Below are positions 1-9,866 of a stretch of 35,000 bases of DNA, piece by piece. The DNA lies in the NCBI GenBank assembly GCA_009746045.1, contig RPFO01000288.1, positions 196,258 through 231,257 on the forward strand, written 5' to 3'. Within the stretch, counting starts at the first letter, position 1. Each line of letters begins with the position of its first letter. The notes beneath the pieces were generated by a model. It was not told the origin of the DNA, ran no database searches, and worked only from the letters and a program-made list of their open reading frames with translations. The translations under genes and the position numbers were made by a program. Origin of the DNA: Mesostigma viride (taxonomy: Eukaryota; Streptophyta; Mesostigmatophyceae; Mesostigmatales; Mesostigmataceae).

Positions 1-16
1 CCGAGATCATGAATGA

Positions 17-748
17 AGTCTACGGAAGCGTCCTTCAAAACGTTTTCAAACAAGTTCGCTTTCTTCGCGTGTCATATTCGAGGAAGTTCGAGTCGCGCAG
101 GAGAGGACAGGCCGCCACTTGGCCATTTTATTGGCGTTTGATTCGTTCAGCCAAATGGAGAGAATTATGTACGCCCAGCTAGCTGATATGAACTTCTGTA
201 TTCAAGAGGGTTTTTTCAGACCACAGATGGATCTAAGAGTGCCAATAGACCCAAGGACGGAGTTCCGCCTTTTGGTGTCGTTCATTACAAAGGGGCCAAA
301 GATAGAGTTGGGGGAAGAGGAAGGGGCTCAGCTTGGGTGCACCTCCGGGCGCGCATTTTACCCGAATGTTACGCATTCTCTGCGCGTGAGGGCTGATGCA
401 TGTGTAGGGGCAGTATCCCTCAACATGAACTTTTTCTTGCTCTCTGACCCGATCGTGAGGGATGGGGATCGCATGCGTGGTATGCGAAAGTGCTCCAAGG
501 AGGGGTGTGGGTGCGAAACAGGACCTCAGAAGTGGTGTAGAGGATGTAGGGATGCCAGATATTGCAGTGAGGAGTGCCAGCGTGCGGACTGGAGTAGGCA
601 TAAGGATAGATGCGAACGTCTGAGGCAAGCGAGGGAGGTGCTGGCAGGGGTGAAGTGGGGGGTTAATAACATGACGACGATACTGGATGGAACTATGGGG
701 TCTGATGTCGACTTCTCCTTCAACTTCTACGACGGCTCTACCTCTTAG
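17..748 (+). CDS. MYND-type zinc-finger protein, 5' end uncertain
   Basis: A MYND zinc finger is visible at about 491-613: Cys pairs (C-x4-C-x-C, C-x2-C), then YC-x3-C and W-x2-HK-x2-C. MYND fingers are usually protein-interaction modules in regulators and SET-domain proteins. No SET domain is visible, so the biochemical role is unknown. The frame is open from 17; the first in-frame ATG is at 154. The residues encoded before 154 look coding, so the gene probably starts upstream of it or of the window. A different frame from 10 to about 190 also looks coding, so a frameshift or intron near position 100 is possible. The stop is at 746-748, with AATAAA 50 bases later. The region before the finger matches no domain I recognise. 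Confidence 0.7.
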   Translation, partial: SLRKRPSKRFQTSSLSSRVIFEEVRVAQERTGRHLAILLAFDSFSQMERIMYAQLADMNFCIQEGFFRPQMDLRVPIDPRTEFRLLVSFITKGPKIELGEEEGAQLGCTSGRAFYPNVTHSLRVRADACVGAVSLNMNFFLLSDPIVRDGDRMRGMRKCSKEGCGCETGPQKWCRGCRDARYCSEECQRADWSRHKDRCERLRQAREVLAGVKWGVNNMTTILDGTMGSDVDFSFNFYDGSTS

Positions 749-796
749 AAAAACTGGAAATGTAGAGTAATAACTTGTTTATATGATGTTATTTTA

Positions 797-802
797 AATA
801 AA
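797..802 (+). terminator. candidate polyadenylation signal of the MYND gene
   Basis: AATAAA lies about 50 bases after the MYND stop codon in AT-rich sequence. The position is right for a 3' end, but the hexamer is common in AT-rich DNA. Confidence 0.35.
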
Positions 803-847
803 TTAATGTTTATTTATAACGTATCATTTTCCTCCTACGCGCAGGAA

Positions 848-1045
848 ATGGTGGAGGTTGAGTGTTTGGCCAAAAGGCAAAGGACCGACGCACTTCGACA
901 AAATGGAAGGAGTCTTCCATTGTACATCAAAAAAATAGTTGAGGATTACTGGCTCGCTTCCGATTCGACTCCTCGTCCGAGTCCGGTCATACCGGACAGT
1001 GTCAAAGTCTGGAAGGTTTCAGCACATCAATCGCACATTGAATAG
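848..1045 (+). CDS. short unknown ORF or terminal exon (65 aa)
   Basis: An ATG at 848 lies 5 bases after a CGCAG that looks like a 3' splice acceptor, the arrangement seen before three other + strand coding segments here (1210, 2356, 3314). It encodes 65 residues, Lys/Arg-rich in the first half, with no recognised domain. A stop at 1043-1045 is followed within 35 bases by a copy of the hairpin motif. An ATG at 806 in the same frame is possible but overlaps the AT-rich end of the previous gene. It may be a separate small gene or the last exon of a spliced one. Confidence 0.35.
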   Translation: MVEVECLAKRQRTDALRQNGRSLPLYIKKIVEDYWLASDSTPRPSPVIPDSVKVWKVSAHQSHIE

Positions 1046-1077
1046 ATAATGTTTTATCGCCATATTGCTGTTCGACA

Positions 1078-1100
1078 AGTTGCGCCTTGGGGCGTTTCTT
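1078..1100 (+). repeat. hairpin motif copy 1 (AGTTGCG..CGTTTCT)
   Basis: AGTTGCGCC-TTGG-GGCGTTTCTT forms a GCGCC/GGCG stem. It lies 33 bases after the stop at 1045 and before AATAAA at 1126. First of 13 related + strand copies in the window. Confidence 0.7.
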
Positions 1101-1125
1101 TGTGCCAAATTTAAACCTTCGTATT

Positions 1126-1131
1126 AATAAA
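1126..1131 (+). terminator. candidate polyadenylation signal
   Basis: AATAAA about 80 bases after the stop at 1045 and 80 bases before the next ATG, downstream of hairpin copy 1. Confidence 0.35.
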
Positions 1132-1180
1132 CAAGTACAATAAAAAAATTTCAAAACGTTTTTTGAATTTTATTTTCCGG

Positions 1181-1209
1181 GGCCGGTATGTTATCGTAAA
1201 CTGTCGCAG
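1181..1209 (+). promoter_or_regulatory. shared GGCCGGTATGTT..GCAG box before the ATG
   Basis: GGCCGGTATGTT at 1181-1192 is followed by CGCAG directly before the ATG at 1210. The same box with TTGCAG stands before the ATG at 2356. It could be a core promoter, or a very short 5' leader intron, since GTATGT resembles a splice donor and GCAG an acceptor. The sequence alone does not decide between them. Confidence 0.35.
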
Positions 1210-2076
1210 ATGTCCGGTTCGACGGAAGATTCGTCTGATTCGTCTAGTCACCTCCTGATGGAGGATTGGCAACGACTTCAACAACACCAAGCGGTTGCCA
1301 CTGTCATTCAGAGTGTTGCTCGCTCAATAGGGGCGCCGCGCAAGTGTGATGTGTCCACTTGCAAGAAAACCGCTCTCGGATTTGACTTGTATTGCCGAAA
1401 GCACGAAGAACATTCTCGTCACATCGAAAATGCCCTCAGTCGCGGACTTGGAATGGCGGGCGCCCTCGGACCTGGATTGGCGGGGGGGGCCCTGCGACTT
1501 CGCCTGGACATGACTGCCGGAGAGGTCGTGGGTGTAAATTTTGATTTCACCGGGGGAGACGAGTACTTGCTTGAAGATTGGATAGTCAAAGACTCCGCGA
1601 CAGGTGCGGACTTGGCAAAGGGAGGCTACGTTGCCGGCGCCCAAGAAAATGGTTGGAGTAGCTTGAGATGCTTTTTGATGACGACACCTTTTGCCGACTC
1701 GCGTGACACGGATGTAAGCGAACTTTATCGGCGTATGTGTTTTGCGCTCGCCGACATTCCGCTGATAACTCAACGAGAGTTCGATTTTCGCGTGGAAACA
1801 AAAGCCAAAGCGATTGTATCCGGCGTGAAGGCGATTGTGGAGGAGGAGCAGGATTCTCTGTGTGCAGAGTATTTGGAGAGAGTGGCCCCGATGAAGACGA
1901 GGAGGTCCGAAATCTATCCTGACACCGCCAACAAGGAGGCAAAGTTGGTGGCCGCCAAAGAAGAGATGTTCGCTCGTGTCGATGAAATGGCGGCGAAAGA
2001 GGTTCCGAGAGTTCGCTCGATCGGTTGTTGCAAAACCTGCAGAGAGTGGAACGAGTCGCGGGACAGTCTATATTGA
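1210..2076 (+). CDS. unknown protein with Cys-knuckle, paralog of the 2356 product
   Basis: The 288-residue ORF starts at the ATG abutting GCAG. Near the N-terminus (residues 46-65) it has a C-x4-C-x10-C-x2-H knuckle preceded by a Lys/Arg-rich stretch. The same spacing occurs in the protein starting at 2356, so I treat the two as related. Such small Cys/His knuckles usually bind zinc. A second Cys cluster (CC-x2-C) lies about 15 residues from the C-terminus. The middle is acidic and Lys-rich with no recognised fold. The stop at 2074-2076 is followed 5 bases later by hairpin copy 2. Function unknown. Confidence 0.6.
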   Translation: MSGSTEDSSDSSSHLLMEDWQRLQQHQAVATVIQSVARSIGAPRKCDVSTCKKTALGFDLYCRKHEEHSRHIENALSRGLGMAGALGPGLAGGALRLRLDMTAGEVVGVNFDFTGGDEYLLEDWIVKDSATGADLAKGGYVAGAQENGWSSLRCFLMTTPFADSRDTDVSELYRRMCFALADIPLITQREFDFRVETKAKAIVSGVKAIVEEEQDSLCAEYLERVAPMKTRRSEIYPDTANKEAKLVAAKEEMFARVDEMAAKEVPRVRSIGCCKTCREWNESRDSLY

Positions 2077-2080
2077 TATG

Positions 2081-2103
2081 AGTTGCGCCCGCCGGCGTTT
2101 CTC
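2081..2103 (+). repeat. hairpin motif copy 2
   Basis: AGTTGCGCCCGCCGGCGTTT core, five bases after the stop of the 1210 gene. Stem GCGCC/GGCG(T). Confidence 0.7.
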
Positions 2104-2219
2104 TCGTGTTGAATGCCCCCCTCTACATACACATTATATTGTCTGGACATTCGTATGTAGTGACAATCGTAGTCAATGTGATTGCCATTCGTTTGTACGT
2201 AAAAAGTGGTTATTGAGGA

Positions 2220-2242
2220 AGTTGCGCCCCAGGGCGTTTCTT
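2220..2242 (+). repeat. hairpin motif copy 3
   Basis: AGTTGCGCCCCAGGGCGTTT core with stem CGCCC/GGGCG. Flanks are conserved but the loop differs from copies 1 and 2, so pairing is kept while sequence changes. Confidence 0.7.
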
Positions 2243-2292
2243 TGTTGCATTTTCTTCAAATTTTAGCTCGCGTAAATAGATGAAGATGACTT

Positions 2293-2298
2293 AATAAA
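2293..2298 (+). terminator. candidate polyadenylation signal of the 1210 gene
   Basis: AATAAA 217 bases after the stop, downstream of hairpin copies 2 and 3 and upstream of the next promoter-like box. Confidence 0.3.
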
Positions 2299-2331
2299 TG
2301 CCAATTTTTTTTTATAATATAAACTACTCGC

Positions 2332-2355
2332 GGCCGGTATGTTCTGGTTTTGCAG
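2332..2355 (+). promoter_or_regulatory. second copy of the GGCCGGTATGTT..GCAG box
   Basis: GGCCGGTATGTT at 2332-2343, then TTTTGCAG abutting the ATG at 2356. Identical 12-mer to 1181-1192; the ATGTCC start is also shared. Confidence 0.35.
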
Positions 2356-3045
2356 ATGTCCAGTCTGACGGTCGACATAAGGGGACGTCCATATCAGGAC
2401 GCTGTTTTCCGGATTTTTGAGAAGGATCCCGATAAGAAGTGCCGGGATAGGAAATGTAAAAAGCTGTCAATTACCAACTTCGGTCTGTGTGGGGAACACA
2501 TCGTAGATTTCGGAAAGGACATGATTTCCCGTCATCTGCAACAATACGTTGACAACAATTGTGTGGGAGGGGCGCAGATGGACGTCCTTCTTGAGGATGG
2601 AGTGGAGGGAGCCAAAAGGGCTGTAATTCGGCTGTCGGAAATGGATGATGACAAAGAGGACGTGAACATTCGCCTTAGGAGGCACGACGACAACACGGCC
2701 GATTGTGTGTTTGGGTCTGGAGGAATGGAGGATGAGAGCCAGGTCTTCCATGATGCCGCGGAGAAGGTGGTTGAATGGATGATGGGTTGGTCAAATCTTG
2801 ACGTTCGCATATTCAACCGTCTGACGTCTGATTTCCTTCTTAGGGGAAGTTTCAAGATGGTTGACCGTGCAAGGCAGTCCAGGAACCAGCTATCCCTTTC
2901 CATGGCCAGTCCGATCGCACGCATGATTAAGGAGGGCCCTCTTCCGCGCAACCTTGCCTCGAGATTTCGAAAATACCATGAAGGGCCCGACCGAAAATCA
3001 GCAGCGATTTCCCATTCGCGAACCACTTATGGGTCGACGGAGTTG
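2356..3045 (+). CDS. exon 1 of a long multi-exon gene; Cys-knuckle protein
   Basis: The start is the ATG directly after TTGCAG. Residues 29-48 carry the same C-x4-C-x10-C-x2-H knuckle as the 1210 product. The frame stays open to a stop at 3090, but a donor (GAGTTG|GTAAC) at 3046 is in phase 0, and an acceptor TTGCAG at 3313 opens the next coding segment in phase 0. The intron between holds two hairpin copies, as other introns of this locus do. I therefore read 2356-3045 as exon 1. The alternative is a standalone 244-residue protein ending at 3090. Apart from the knuckle there is no recognised domain. Confidence 0.5.
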
Positions 3046-3129
3046 GTAACCGAATTTTTTTGCATTTCCTTGCCAAATGATTCTTTATGAGGGACATAGA
3101 GTTGTTTGTATAGAGAGTGAATTGACGAA

Positions 3130-3152
3130 AGTTGCGACGGCGGTCGCATCTT
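3130..3152 (+). repeat. hairpin motif copy 4 (variant 3' flank)
   Basis: AGTTGCGAC-GGC-GGTCGCATCTT: perfect TGCGAC/GTCGCA stem. The 3' flank reads CGCATCTT instead of CGTTTCTT. Confidence 0.65.
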
Positions 3153-3242
3153 TTAGTGCGTCGTTCTCTTGTTATGAATCTCTGTTCTTTCTGAATTATA
3201 ACGTTGTTTGTACCTTGACATAATGATGCATTTTTTGTATTG

Positions 3243-3264
3243 AGTTGCGACGTGGGGCGCATCT
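3243..3264 (+). repeat. hairpin motif copy 5 (variant 3' flank)
   Basis: AGTTGCGACGTGGGGCGCATCTT; same variant 3' flank as copy 4, pairing TGCG/CGCA. Confidence 0.6.
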
Positions 3265-3313
3265 TCCTGCTGACTCGTATGATTTTTCCAATTTTTTTGT
3301 TTTGTTGTTGCAG

Positions 3314-3400
3314 ATGGAAAAGGGCGGCCCTACATCGCAGGTGGTCGGCGACTCTCCCCCTAGGGAGGAAGTGTCTGAAGGGCAACCAGTTCAGGCCCAA
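3314..3400 (+). pseudogene. 5' half of exon 2, cut by the transposon
   Basis: Twenty-nine codons from the ATG after TTGCAG, hydrophilic and Pro/Glu/Gln-rich. The codon boundary falls exactly at 3400/3401, where the terminal inverted repeat begins. The frame resumes at 14719 on the far side of the element. The host gene is therefore interrupted unless the whole element is removed from the RNA or DNA. Confidence 0.5.
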
Positions 3401-3432
3401 GGCGGGGTGGTTTTACCGGATTAGGATACATT
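3401..3432 (+). repeat. left terminal inverted repeat
   Basis: Matches the reverse complement of 14687-14718 without mismatch. Just inside, the 11-mer TTAGGATACAT is followed at about 3447 by its inverted copy ATGTATCCTAA, making a small hairpin around CACGGCTT. Confidence 0.85.
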
Positions 3433-3507
3433 TGCACGGCTTCAAATGTATCCTAAATGCACCATTGGCAAACATGGTTTCTGGACATGGTCGATATCAT
3501 TCATATG

Positions 3508-3540
3508 TTTGGCAAGCATGATATGATCATGCTTGCCAAA
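3508..3540. repeat. 33 bp perfect palindrome
   Basis: Arms TTTGGCAAGCATGAT and ATCATGCTTGCCAAA separated by ATG. It would form a 15 bp stem in either strand. Confidence 0.85.
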
Positions 3541-4299
3541 GATGTTGTCTCTTTTCATATTTCACACATATATTATCGGCCTCGGCGTGCCATGCTTCCA
3601 CGTTTGTTGTCTCTTTTCATATATTGTAAATATGATCAATAAAATTCCAAACATGACCATGTTGGAGACTTCAAGTGGAGCATCATGATTACTGTTTTCA
3701 CTATTACGTAACCCATGGTTCATGTTAACATGGCATAATGAGCAATCCTATTGACCCCATGACTAATGGTGAAGTTAATAAAGTTACATCGTGGCACGTC
3801 ACTATAGCATCAAGTTGCATCATTGTGCATAAAGTAGTTTAGCACTGAGTTGGCATGCCAACACCAGGTACACTAAATAAATTAAAACCAGAATTGATAA
3901 ACAACCCAGTATCCAAATACAGTATCCATATATATGCAGGTCGTACTACAGGTACAGCCACGGCTGCCACGCGGCTTCTGCAGCGATCACGCTCTTTCTC
4001 CTAGACAATTGCTCTACTGGTCCCTACAGGTCGGTCGACTTGGACCATGATGCGTCAAGAACCGTCAATTGACCGACTTAAACAAGATGTTTGTCTACAT
4101 GCAGCTGTCTGCACCTAACTAACGTGAAACCGCGTGCTACCAAATATAGCGGGAAATGCATGAGTAACACATGTCAACGCACAACCGGTGGAAATCACGC
4201 GATACCAACCGCGGCAACAGTGGTGTGAACATAGCGGGCACTGCCATGCAAAAAAGCACCAGCAGCGGCATCAGTAGCAAATTGTAGTAGCGGAACAAT

Positions 4300-4560
4300 A
4301 GCCACTACATCAATGCAACAACACATCAGCCCAGCAACACAGCAGCAGCATGACCGTAGCACAGCAGCAGCACAACTGTAGCTCAGCAGCACGGCCGCAA
4401 TGCAGCAGTGCATCAACACAGCAGCACGACAGCAATACATCAGCGGCACGGCAGCAATGCAGCAACACATCAGCACAACAGCACAACAGCAGCACGGCAG
4501 CAATGCAGCAACAGTAGCATGGCAGCACAGCAGCAGCAGCAGCACATGAGCAGCTCAATG
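4300..4560. repeat. degenerate CAG/CAC simple repeat
   Basis: Dense AGCAGCAGCAC / CATCAGCACAGC units just past the transposase stop. Compositionally similar to the CAG tract of the rightward gene at 13000-13550, but not a copy of it. Confidence 0.8.
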
Positions 4561-4581
4561 ACAACAACCGCTGCTCGCGCT

Positions 4582-7500
4582 TCAGCAGTCGTCGTCGTCG
4601 TCGTCATCGTCATCGGCAAGGATGAGCGCTCGCTTCCGACGCCGGGAGGCGCCTGCGTTGTTGTTCTCCGCCACATCGTCGCTGGGTGGAACCATCTCGC
4701 GCAATCGAGCCTCGGCCAGGGTGATATCCGGCGCTTGCAACGCAGGGACGACCACACCGGGGCACCCGCAGATCTGTGCCTCCAGCTCGTGGAGAGGCAC
4801 GCAAGAAACCGCGTCCTCCTCCCAACGGGCACCCCAGTACATGGCTACCATGTCGTTTTGCGTGTCGACAACAGCGACACGACCATGGTACCTGCCGTCC
4901 CGGCTTTCGGTGCGACCGTCCGCGGATGTCACACGCTCCGACGCCCAATGACACACGACTTGCCCTACGAGGTTGCGGCTGCCACTCTTGACCTGCAGCG
5001 TTATGCCTTCCCAGCATGCCTTCGCCATGCCGACGATGCCCTTCGAGCATTCAGCATCTTGCCACTTCACGACCGGGTGTTCCGCGTCACAGGGCACCTC
5101 CTTCAGCGCCTTTAGGCACTCCTTGGTGAGCTTTTTGTTCGCACCCAAGGAGACTGCATGGGGCGGCTGACCTCGCTTGCCCACCACTTGTGTCAAGACG
5201 AGGTCTGACGCGGTGATGATCACCGTGTGCGCCGCAGTGGTTGGCGGATGGGGCCATTGCGCAATGTCTGGGTTCCACGGGTGCCACGTGTCACGCAAAT
5301 GCTTAGCGCGGTATACAAAGAGCTCAATAGAAGGTTGGCCGCCATCCTCCTTCGCAACCACCTCCTTGATGATGCCAAAGAGGACTGGAGTCCACGTGAG
5401 CTTCGAGTTGCAGAGAATACCAGCTGAAGGGTGCCAGTATAGAACAGCGGAGCCTTTCTCAACGCCTTGCATGCGCTTCAAGTAAGCGACCTTGGCTGTC
5501 ATGGCCCTGTCTTCTGCCGCCCATTCCTGCTGTGTGTGGCCATCATGAAGAACTCGGTCTACCAGCGGGGTGACGCGCACCGCCTCTGCGTCGACCAACG
5601 CCATGAAGTGCTCTTCTTGCGTCGGTGGTGGTTCAGGCGCTGCATCGTGCTCACGCAGGGCGGAGATGTCCGCGCGAGATGGCCACGGCAAAGGGCGCCA
5701 CTCCTCAGGCACCTCCTCAGGGGCATGTGGGACTTTTGCGAAAAAGGCCTCGTTTGGCTTGATGGTGTCGGGCGGAAAGTACCACTGCCAGATGCCATGG
5801 GGCAACTTCTGGACCCTTGTTTTGATCGACTCCAGCTCCTTCCCCAGAAACTCCATGTTCAATGGTGCGAAGGCTGGGGTGTCCTGCAACATCGGAATGC
5901 GGTCTGGATCCACAAGTCGGACGCCAAACAGCGGCCGCCCCTCCGCATCAAACTTGTAAGGCTGTGTCATCGCCTTCCCGCACCGTGGCGCGCCTTCCTG
6001 TCGAGTCCCCGCGGGCTGCCACGGCGTCTTTTGGGACTCCGTGGTCCGGTAGGACAACCAGGTCTCTGCGTTGCCCTGTACCTGGAAGAAGACCGCGTGG
6101 TGCACCTTCATTGAGCGACCGCGTTTTTCAGGCACCGGCTGTGCCGCTCCGCCGCCCGCCGGCTGCGCCGCCGGCCCGCCGCGCGCCGGCTGCCCCGCCC
6201 CGCCGCCCGTCGACAGCCCCGCCCCGCCGCCCACGCGCGCCGGCAGCGCCGCTGGCCCCCCGCACGCCGACCGCCCTGCCCCGCCGCCCGTCGACTGCCC
6301 CGCCCCGCCGCCCGTCGACAGCCCCGCCCCGCCGCATGCCAGCTGCGCCGGCCCGCCGCCCACGCGCGCCGGCAGCGCCGCTGGCCCCCCGCACGCCGAC
6401 CGCCCTGCCCCGCCGCCCGTCGACTGCCCCGCCCCGCCGCCCGTCGACAGCCCCGCCCCGCCGCATGCCAGCTGCGCCGGCCCGCCGCCCACGCGCGCCG
6501 GCAGCGCCGCTGGCCCCCCGCACGCCGACGGCCCTGCCCCGCCGCCCGTCGACTGCCCCGCCCCGCCGCCCGTCGACAGCCCCGCCCCGCCGCCCGTCGA
6601 CTGCCCCGCCCCGCCGCCCACGCGCGCCGGCAGCGCCGCTGGCCCCCCGCGCGCCGACTGCCCCGCCCCGCCGCCCGTCGACAGCCCCGCCACGCCGCCC
6701 ACGCGCGCCGGCAGCGCCGCTGGCCCCCCGCACGCCGACCGCCCTGCCCCGCCGCCCGTCGACTGCCCCGCCCCGCCGCCCGTCGACAGCCCCGCCCCGC
6801 CGCCCGCGCGCGCCGGCAGCGCCGCTGGCCCCCCGCGCGCCGGCTGCCCCGCCCCGCCGCCCGTCGACAGCCCCGCCCCGCCGCCCGCGCGCACCGGCAG
6901 CGCCGCTGGCCCCCCGCGCGCCGACTGCCCCGCCCCGCCGCCCGTCGACTGCCCCGCCCCGCCGCCCACGCGCGCCGGCAGCACCGCTGGCCCCCCGCAC
7001 GCCGACGGCCCTGTCCCGCCGCCCGTCGACTGCCCCGCCCCGCCGCCCGTCGACAGCCCCGCCCCGCCGCCCGCGCGCGCCGGCAGCACCGCTGGCCCGC
7101 CGCCCGTCGACGGCCCTGCCCCGCCGCCCGTCGACTGCCCCGCCCCGCCGCCCGTCGACAGCCCCGCCCCGCCGCCCGCGCGCACCGGCAGCGCCGCTGG
7201 CCCCCGCGCGCCGACTGCCCCGCCCCGCCGCCCGTCGACTGCCCCGCCCCGCCGCCCACGCGCGCCGGCAGCACCGCTGGCCCCCCGCACGCCGACGGCC
7301 CTGTCCCGCCGCCCGTCGACTGCCCCGCCCCGCCGCCCGTCGACAGCCCCGCCCCGCCGCCCGCGCGCGCCGGCAGCACCGCTGGCCCGCCGCCCGTCGA
7401 CGGCCCTGCCCCGCCGCCCGTCGACTGCCCCGCCCCGCCGCGCACCGGCAGCGCCGCCCCGCTGCCCGCTGACTGCCCCGCCCCGCCGCCCGTCGACAGC

Positions 7501-9866
7501 CCCGCCCCGCCGCCCGCGCGCGCCGGCAGCGCCGCTGGCCCCCCGCGCGCCGACTGCCCCGCCCCGCCGCCCGTCGACAGCCCCGCCCCGCCGCCCGCGC
7601 GCGCCGGCAGCGCCGCTGGCCCCCCGCGCGCCGACTGCCCCGCCCCGCCGCCCGTCGACTGCCCCGCCCCGCCGCCCACGCGCGCCGGCAGCACCGCTGG
7701 CCCCCCGCACGCCGACGGCCCTGCCCCGCCGCCCGTCGACTGCCCCGCCCCGCCGCCCGTCGACAGCCCCGCCCCGCCGCCCGCGCGCGCCGGCAGCACC
7801 GCTGGCCCGCCGCCCGTCGACGGCCCTGCCCCGCCGCCCGTCGACTGCCCCGCCCCGCCGCGCACCGGCAGCGCCGCCCCGCTGCCCGCTGACTGCCCCG
7901 CCCCGCCGCGTGCCGGCTGCGCCGCCGCTGCCGCCCCGCCGCGCACCGATGGCGCCGCCCCTCCGTGCGCCGGCTGCGCCTCGCTGCACGCAGGCTGCAC
8001 GACATCACCACGCACCCTGGTGACCTTGATAACCTGATCCTCCCTACCGGTCATCCAATCTACCGTGCTGCACCAACCGGCAAACGACTCGCGCTGCAAC
8101 GGAGTGAGAAAGTTCCTGACATCGTAAGCGCACCCCAATACCTTGACCTCCGTGCCAGCGGGGACGGTCGAGTTGCAGTTCGCAGCTGCACCACTAGGCT
8201 GACTGAATGCCTCTTCTATGGCCGCCACCCAGCTCTCCAAAGTTGGGTACTTGTGCACGAAGCTAGGCCCCCCCGCCACAGCGTGTCTCATGTAGGCCAC
8301 AAGCACGCCGAATTTCTGATCTGGGTCGGCGTGCGTGTGGCCCACGAGCATGCGGTGCATTTCGACGACGTCGAAGAAGCCAACGTGTACGAGCCACCAT
8401 GCAAACAGTAAGACGGTGTGATTCCGGTTTTCACTCCCACCGTCCAGTTGCAGGCACAAACACCTGGGCATGTGCGGCAGCCCCGCCCTCCTCCATGGCT
8501 GGTCCCTCATCAACTGCGCCAGGATGTGCATCAGCATCGTGACGGTGACACTGCCGGAGAGGTTGTCGGTCATGAGGACCCATGCGAGAACGATGAACCA
8601 CATCGCCTTGTACCCATGGACGGCCGCACAGAAGAGCGAGAACGGCATCATGCCACCTGCATAGCTGCCCCATGAGTCGGGCCCCCCCACCAGCTTCGGC
8701 CAGTATGTCTTGGCGTGATCCAGCTTGTCGAGGTTGATCGACAAAATGGCCGTCAACATAGCGGCCACCATCGCGCAGGCAAGCTCGCGCCTCAACCAAT
8801 AGTTCTGGCGGGTAAACCAGGCCAGAGCGACATGTTGCTTGATTTGGTTGTCGACGTACTGCCGTTGTGCCTCAGTTGAAGCACCGCGGCGCCGCATGCG
8901 CAGTTCCACGCAGTCCGCGCAGTGACCGGTGCTCTTGTTGTGCGGGCATACCACCACCTTCGGGCTCCTCTGCCCTGGGAAGTAGTCGCCTTTGCAGTAG
9001 GTGCGCCAGATGCGGTAGAATGCGTTGTAGCCTAGCACCTTGGCCCCTTCCCCCGCTTCTGCCACCACGTCTTCAACGTACATGGCGTGCATCTCCTTGA
9101 TGGACATGACGTCCATGAAGACAACGCCAGCATGAGTCGGGTCATGGTCTGCGATCTGCTGCACCAACTCGTGCATCCACATTGCTGCGTGTTCGCCAAC
9201 CTCCGAACGCCCCCGAGCATCACGCTCAGGTGGTGCGTGCTCCAGACCAACACCGAAAGTCGCTAGGTCGTTGGGATGCACAGTCAGGAAATACTCTTTC
9301 GCCGACACGACCGACGCCACCAGATTGTTCCAAGTCGCCCGGGTAACGCCGGCCATCTTCCGGATGGCAGATGCACAACCGGTGACGGTGTACATGCACC
9401 CCGCAATCACCACGTCCACGTGTAAAGGGCCGGTAATGATGTACTTCTTGTAACGGCCACCGTCGGCAGGGGATTCTACCTCGATGTTGCCCACGCCGGC
9501 CGACCGGATCACGTCGCAAAGGGAGGCCATGCGCTGCTGGTCCGTTTGGTTGTACAGGTACTCTCGAAAGGCAGTCCACGACCTGGTATCGGTAAGTAAG
9601 GTGCCCACCTTCTCGAGGCAATGCTCCCCACAAGTCGGACCGCACTTCCTGGCCTTGGCGATGTCCTTGTCAACGGACTTCAATTTGGAGGCGAGAAGCC
9701 GGGCGCCATCTTTCTTCCCACTGCGGTTCGCTCGAGAGGAAGACGTGCCGGGCCCCATTTCCGTGTGAAGCAGGTCGTCGTCAGAGCCGTCAGAATCCCC
9801 GCCCCAACTAGCTTCAGAACTCGCATCCGAATCCACCAGGTCTGGCACATCCCATTCTTCATCCAT
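4582..9866 (-). CDS. DUF7869-type DDE transposase with long repeat linker
   Basis: The start is the ATG at 9866, giving an acidic N-terminus. Next come Cys-rich segments (CGPTCGEHC near residue 75; CPHN-x5-HCADC near 307-319), then a catalytic core. Its motifs are SINLDKLDHAK (about 376-386), LQLDGGSENRN (about 472-482) and VGHTHADPDQKF (about 508-519). These match the SIIIDGMDQAK-, LQLDN- and VGHTHEDID-like motifs of DUF7869 proteins, RNase H-fold transposases common in plants and algae. From about residue 640 a Gly/Ser/Ala repeat linker of roughly 600 residues (6130-7960) precedes a C-terminal region ending in an Asp run. One copy in the linker has five C instead of six at 7201-7205, which shifts the frame. 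Restoring one base makes the total 5286, a whole number of codons. This looks like a recent frame loss or a sequencing error. Confidence 0.75.
6130..7960. repeat. GC-rich tandem repeat inside the transposase gene
   Basis: Repeats of a 24 bp unit containing CCCGTCGAC (a GTCGAC in nearly every unit), mixed with a CACGCGCGCCGGCAGCGCCGC-like spacer block. On the coding strand it reads STGGGAGQ/STGGGAGL octapeptides separated by GGPAALPARAGG-type blocks. All six frames are open for long stretches because of the composition, producing large false ORFs on both strands. Confidence 0.9.

Larger units (their letters stand above)
3046..3313 (+). other. predicted intron with two hairpin copies
   Basis: GTAACC donor, polypyrimidine-rich TTTTTGTTTTGTTGTTGCAG-type 3' end, both in phase 0. 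Hairpin motif copies sit at 3130 and 3243. Confidence 0.5.
3441..4581. other. left subterminal region of the transposon, no gene
   Basis: AT-rich to about 4150, then CAGCAC-type simple repeats. It contains a perfect palindrome (3508-3540), two copies of TTGTTGTCTCTTTTCATAT (3545 and 3605) and AATAAA at 3638. No coding frame is convincing: ORFs here are poly-Cys/Ala or poly-His/Gln readings of the repeats. It serves as the 3' flank of the transposase gene. Confidence 0.5.

Noticed and set aside
1-3400. Integrated giant-virus segment
   Set aside because: Small co-directed genes, a MYND finger and hairpins near stops hinted at it, but no viral hallmark gene is visible and the downstream gene has many spliceosomal introns.
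5862-8023. Very long Pro/Arg/Ala ORFs on the + strand and Gly/Arg ORFs on the - strand
   Set aside because: They are off-frame readings of the 24 bp GC-rich repeats within the transposase gene; only the frame joining the catalytic core and the C-terminal domain is credible.
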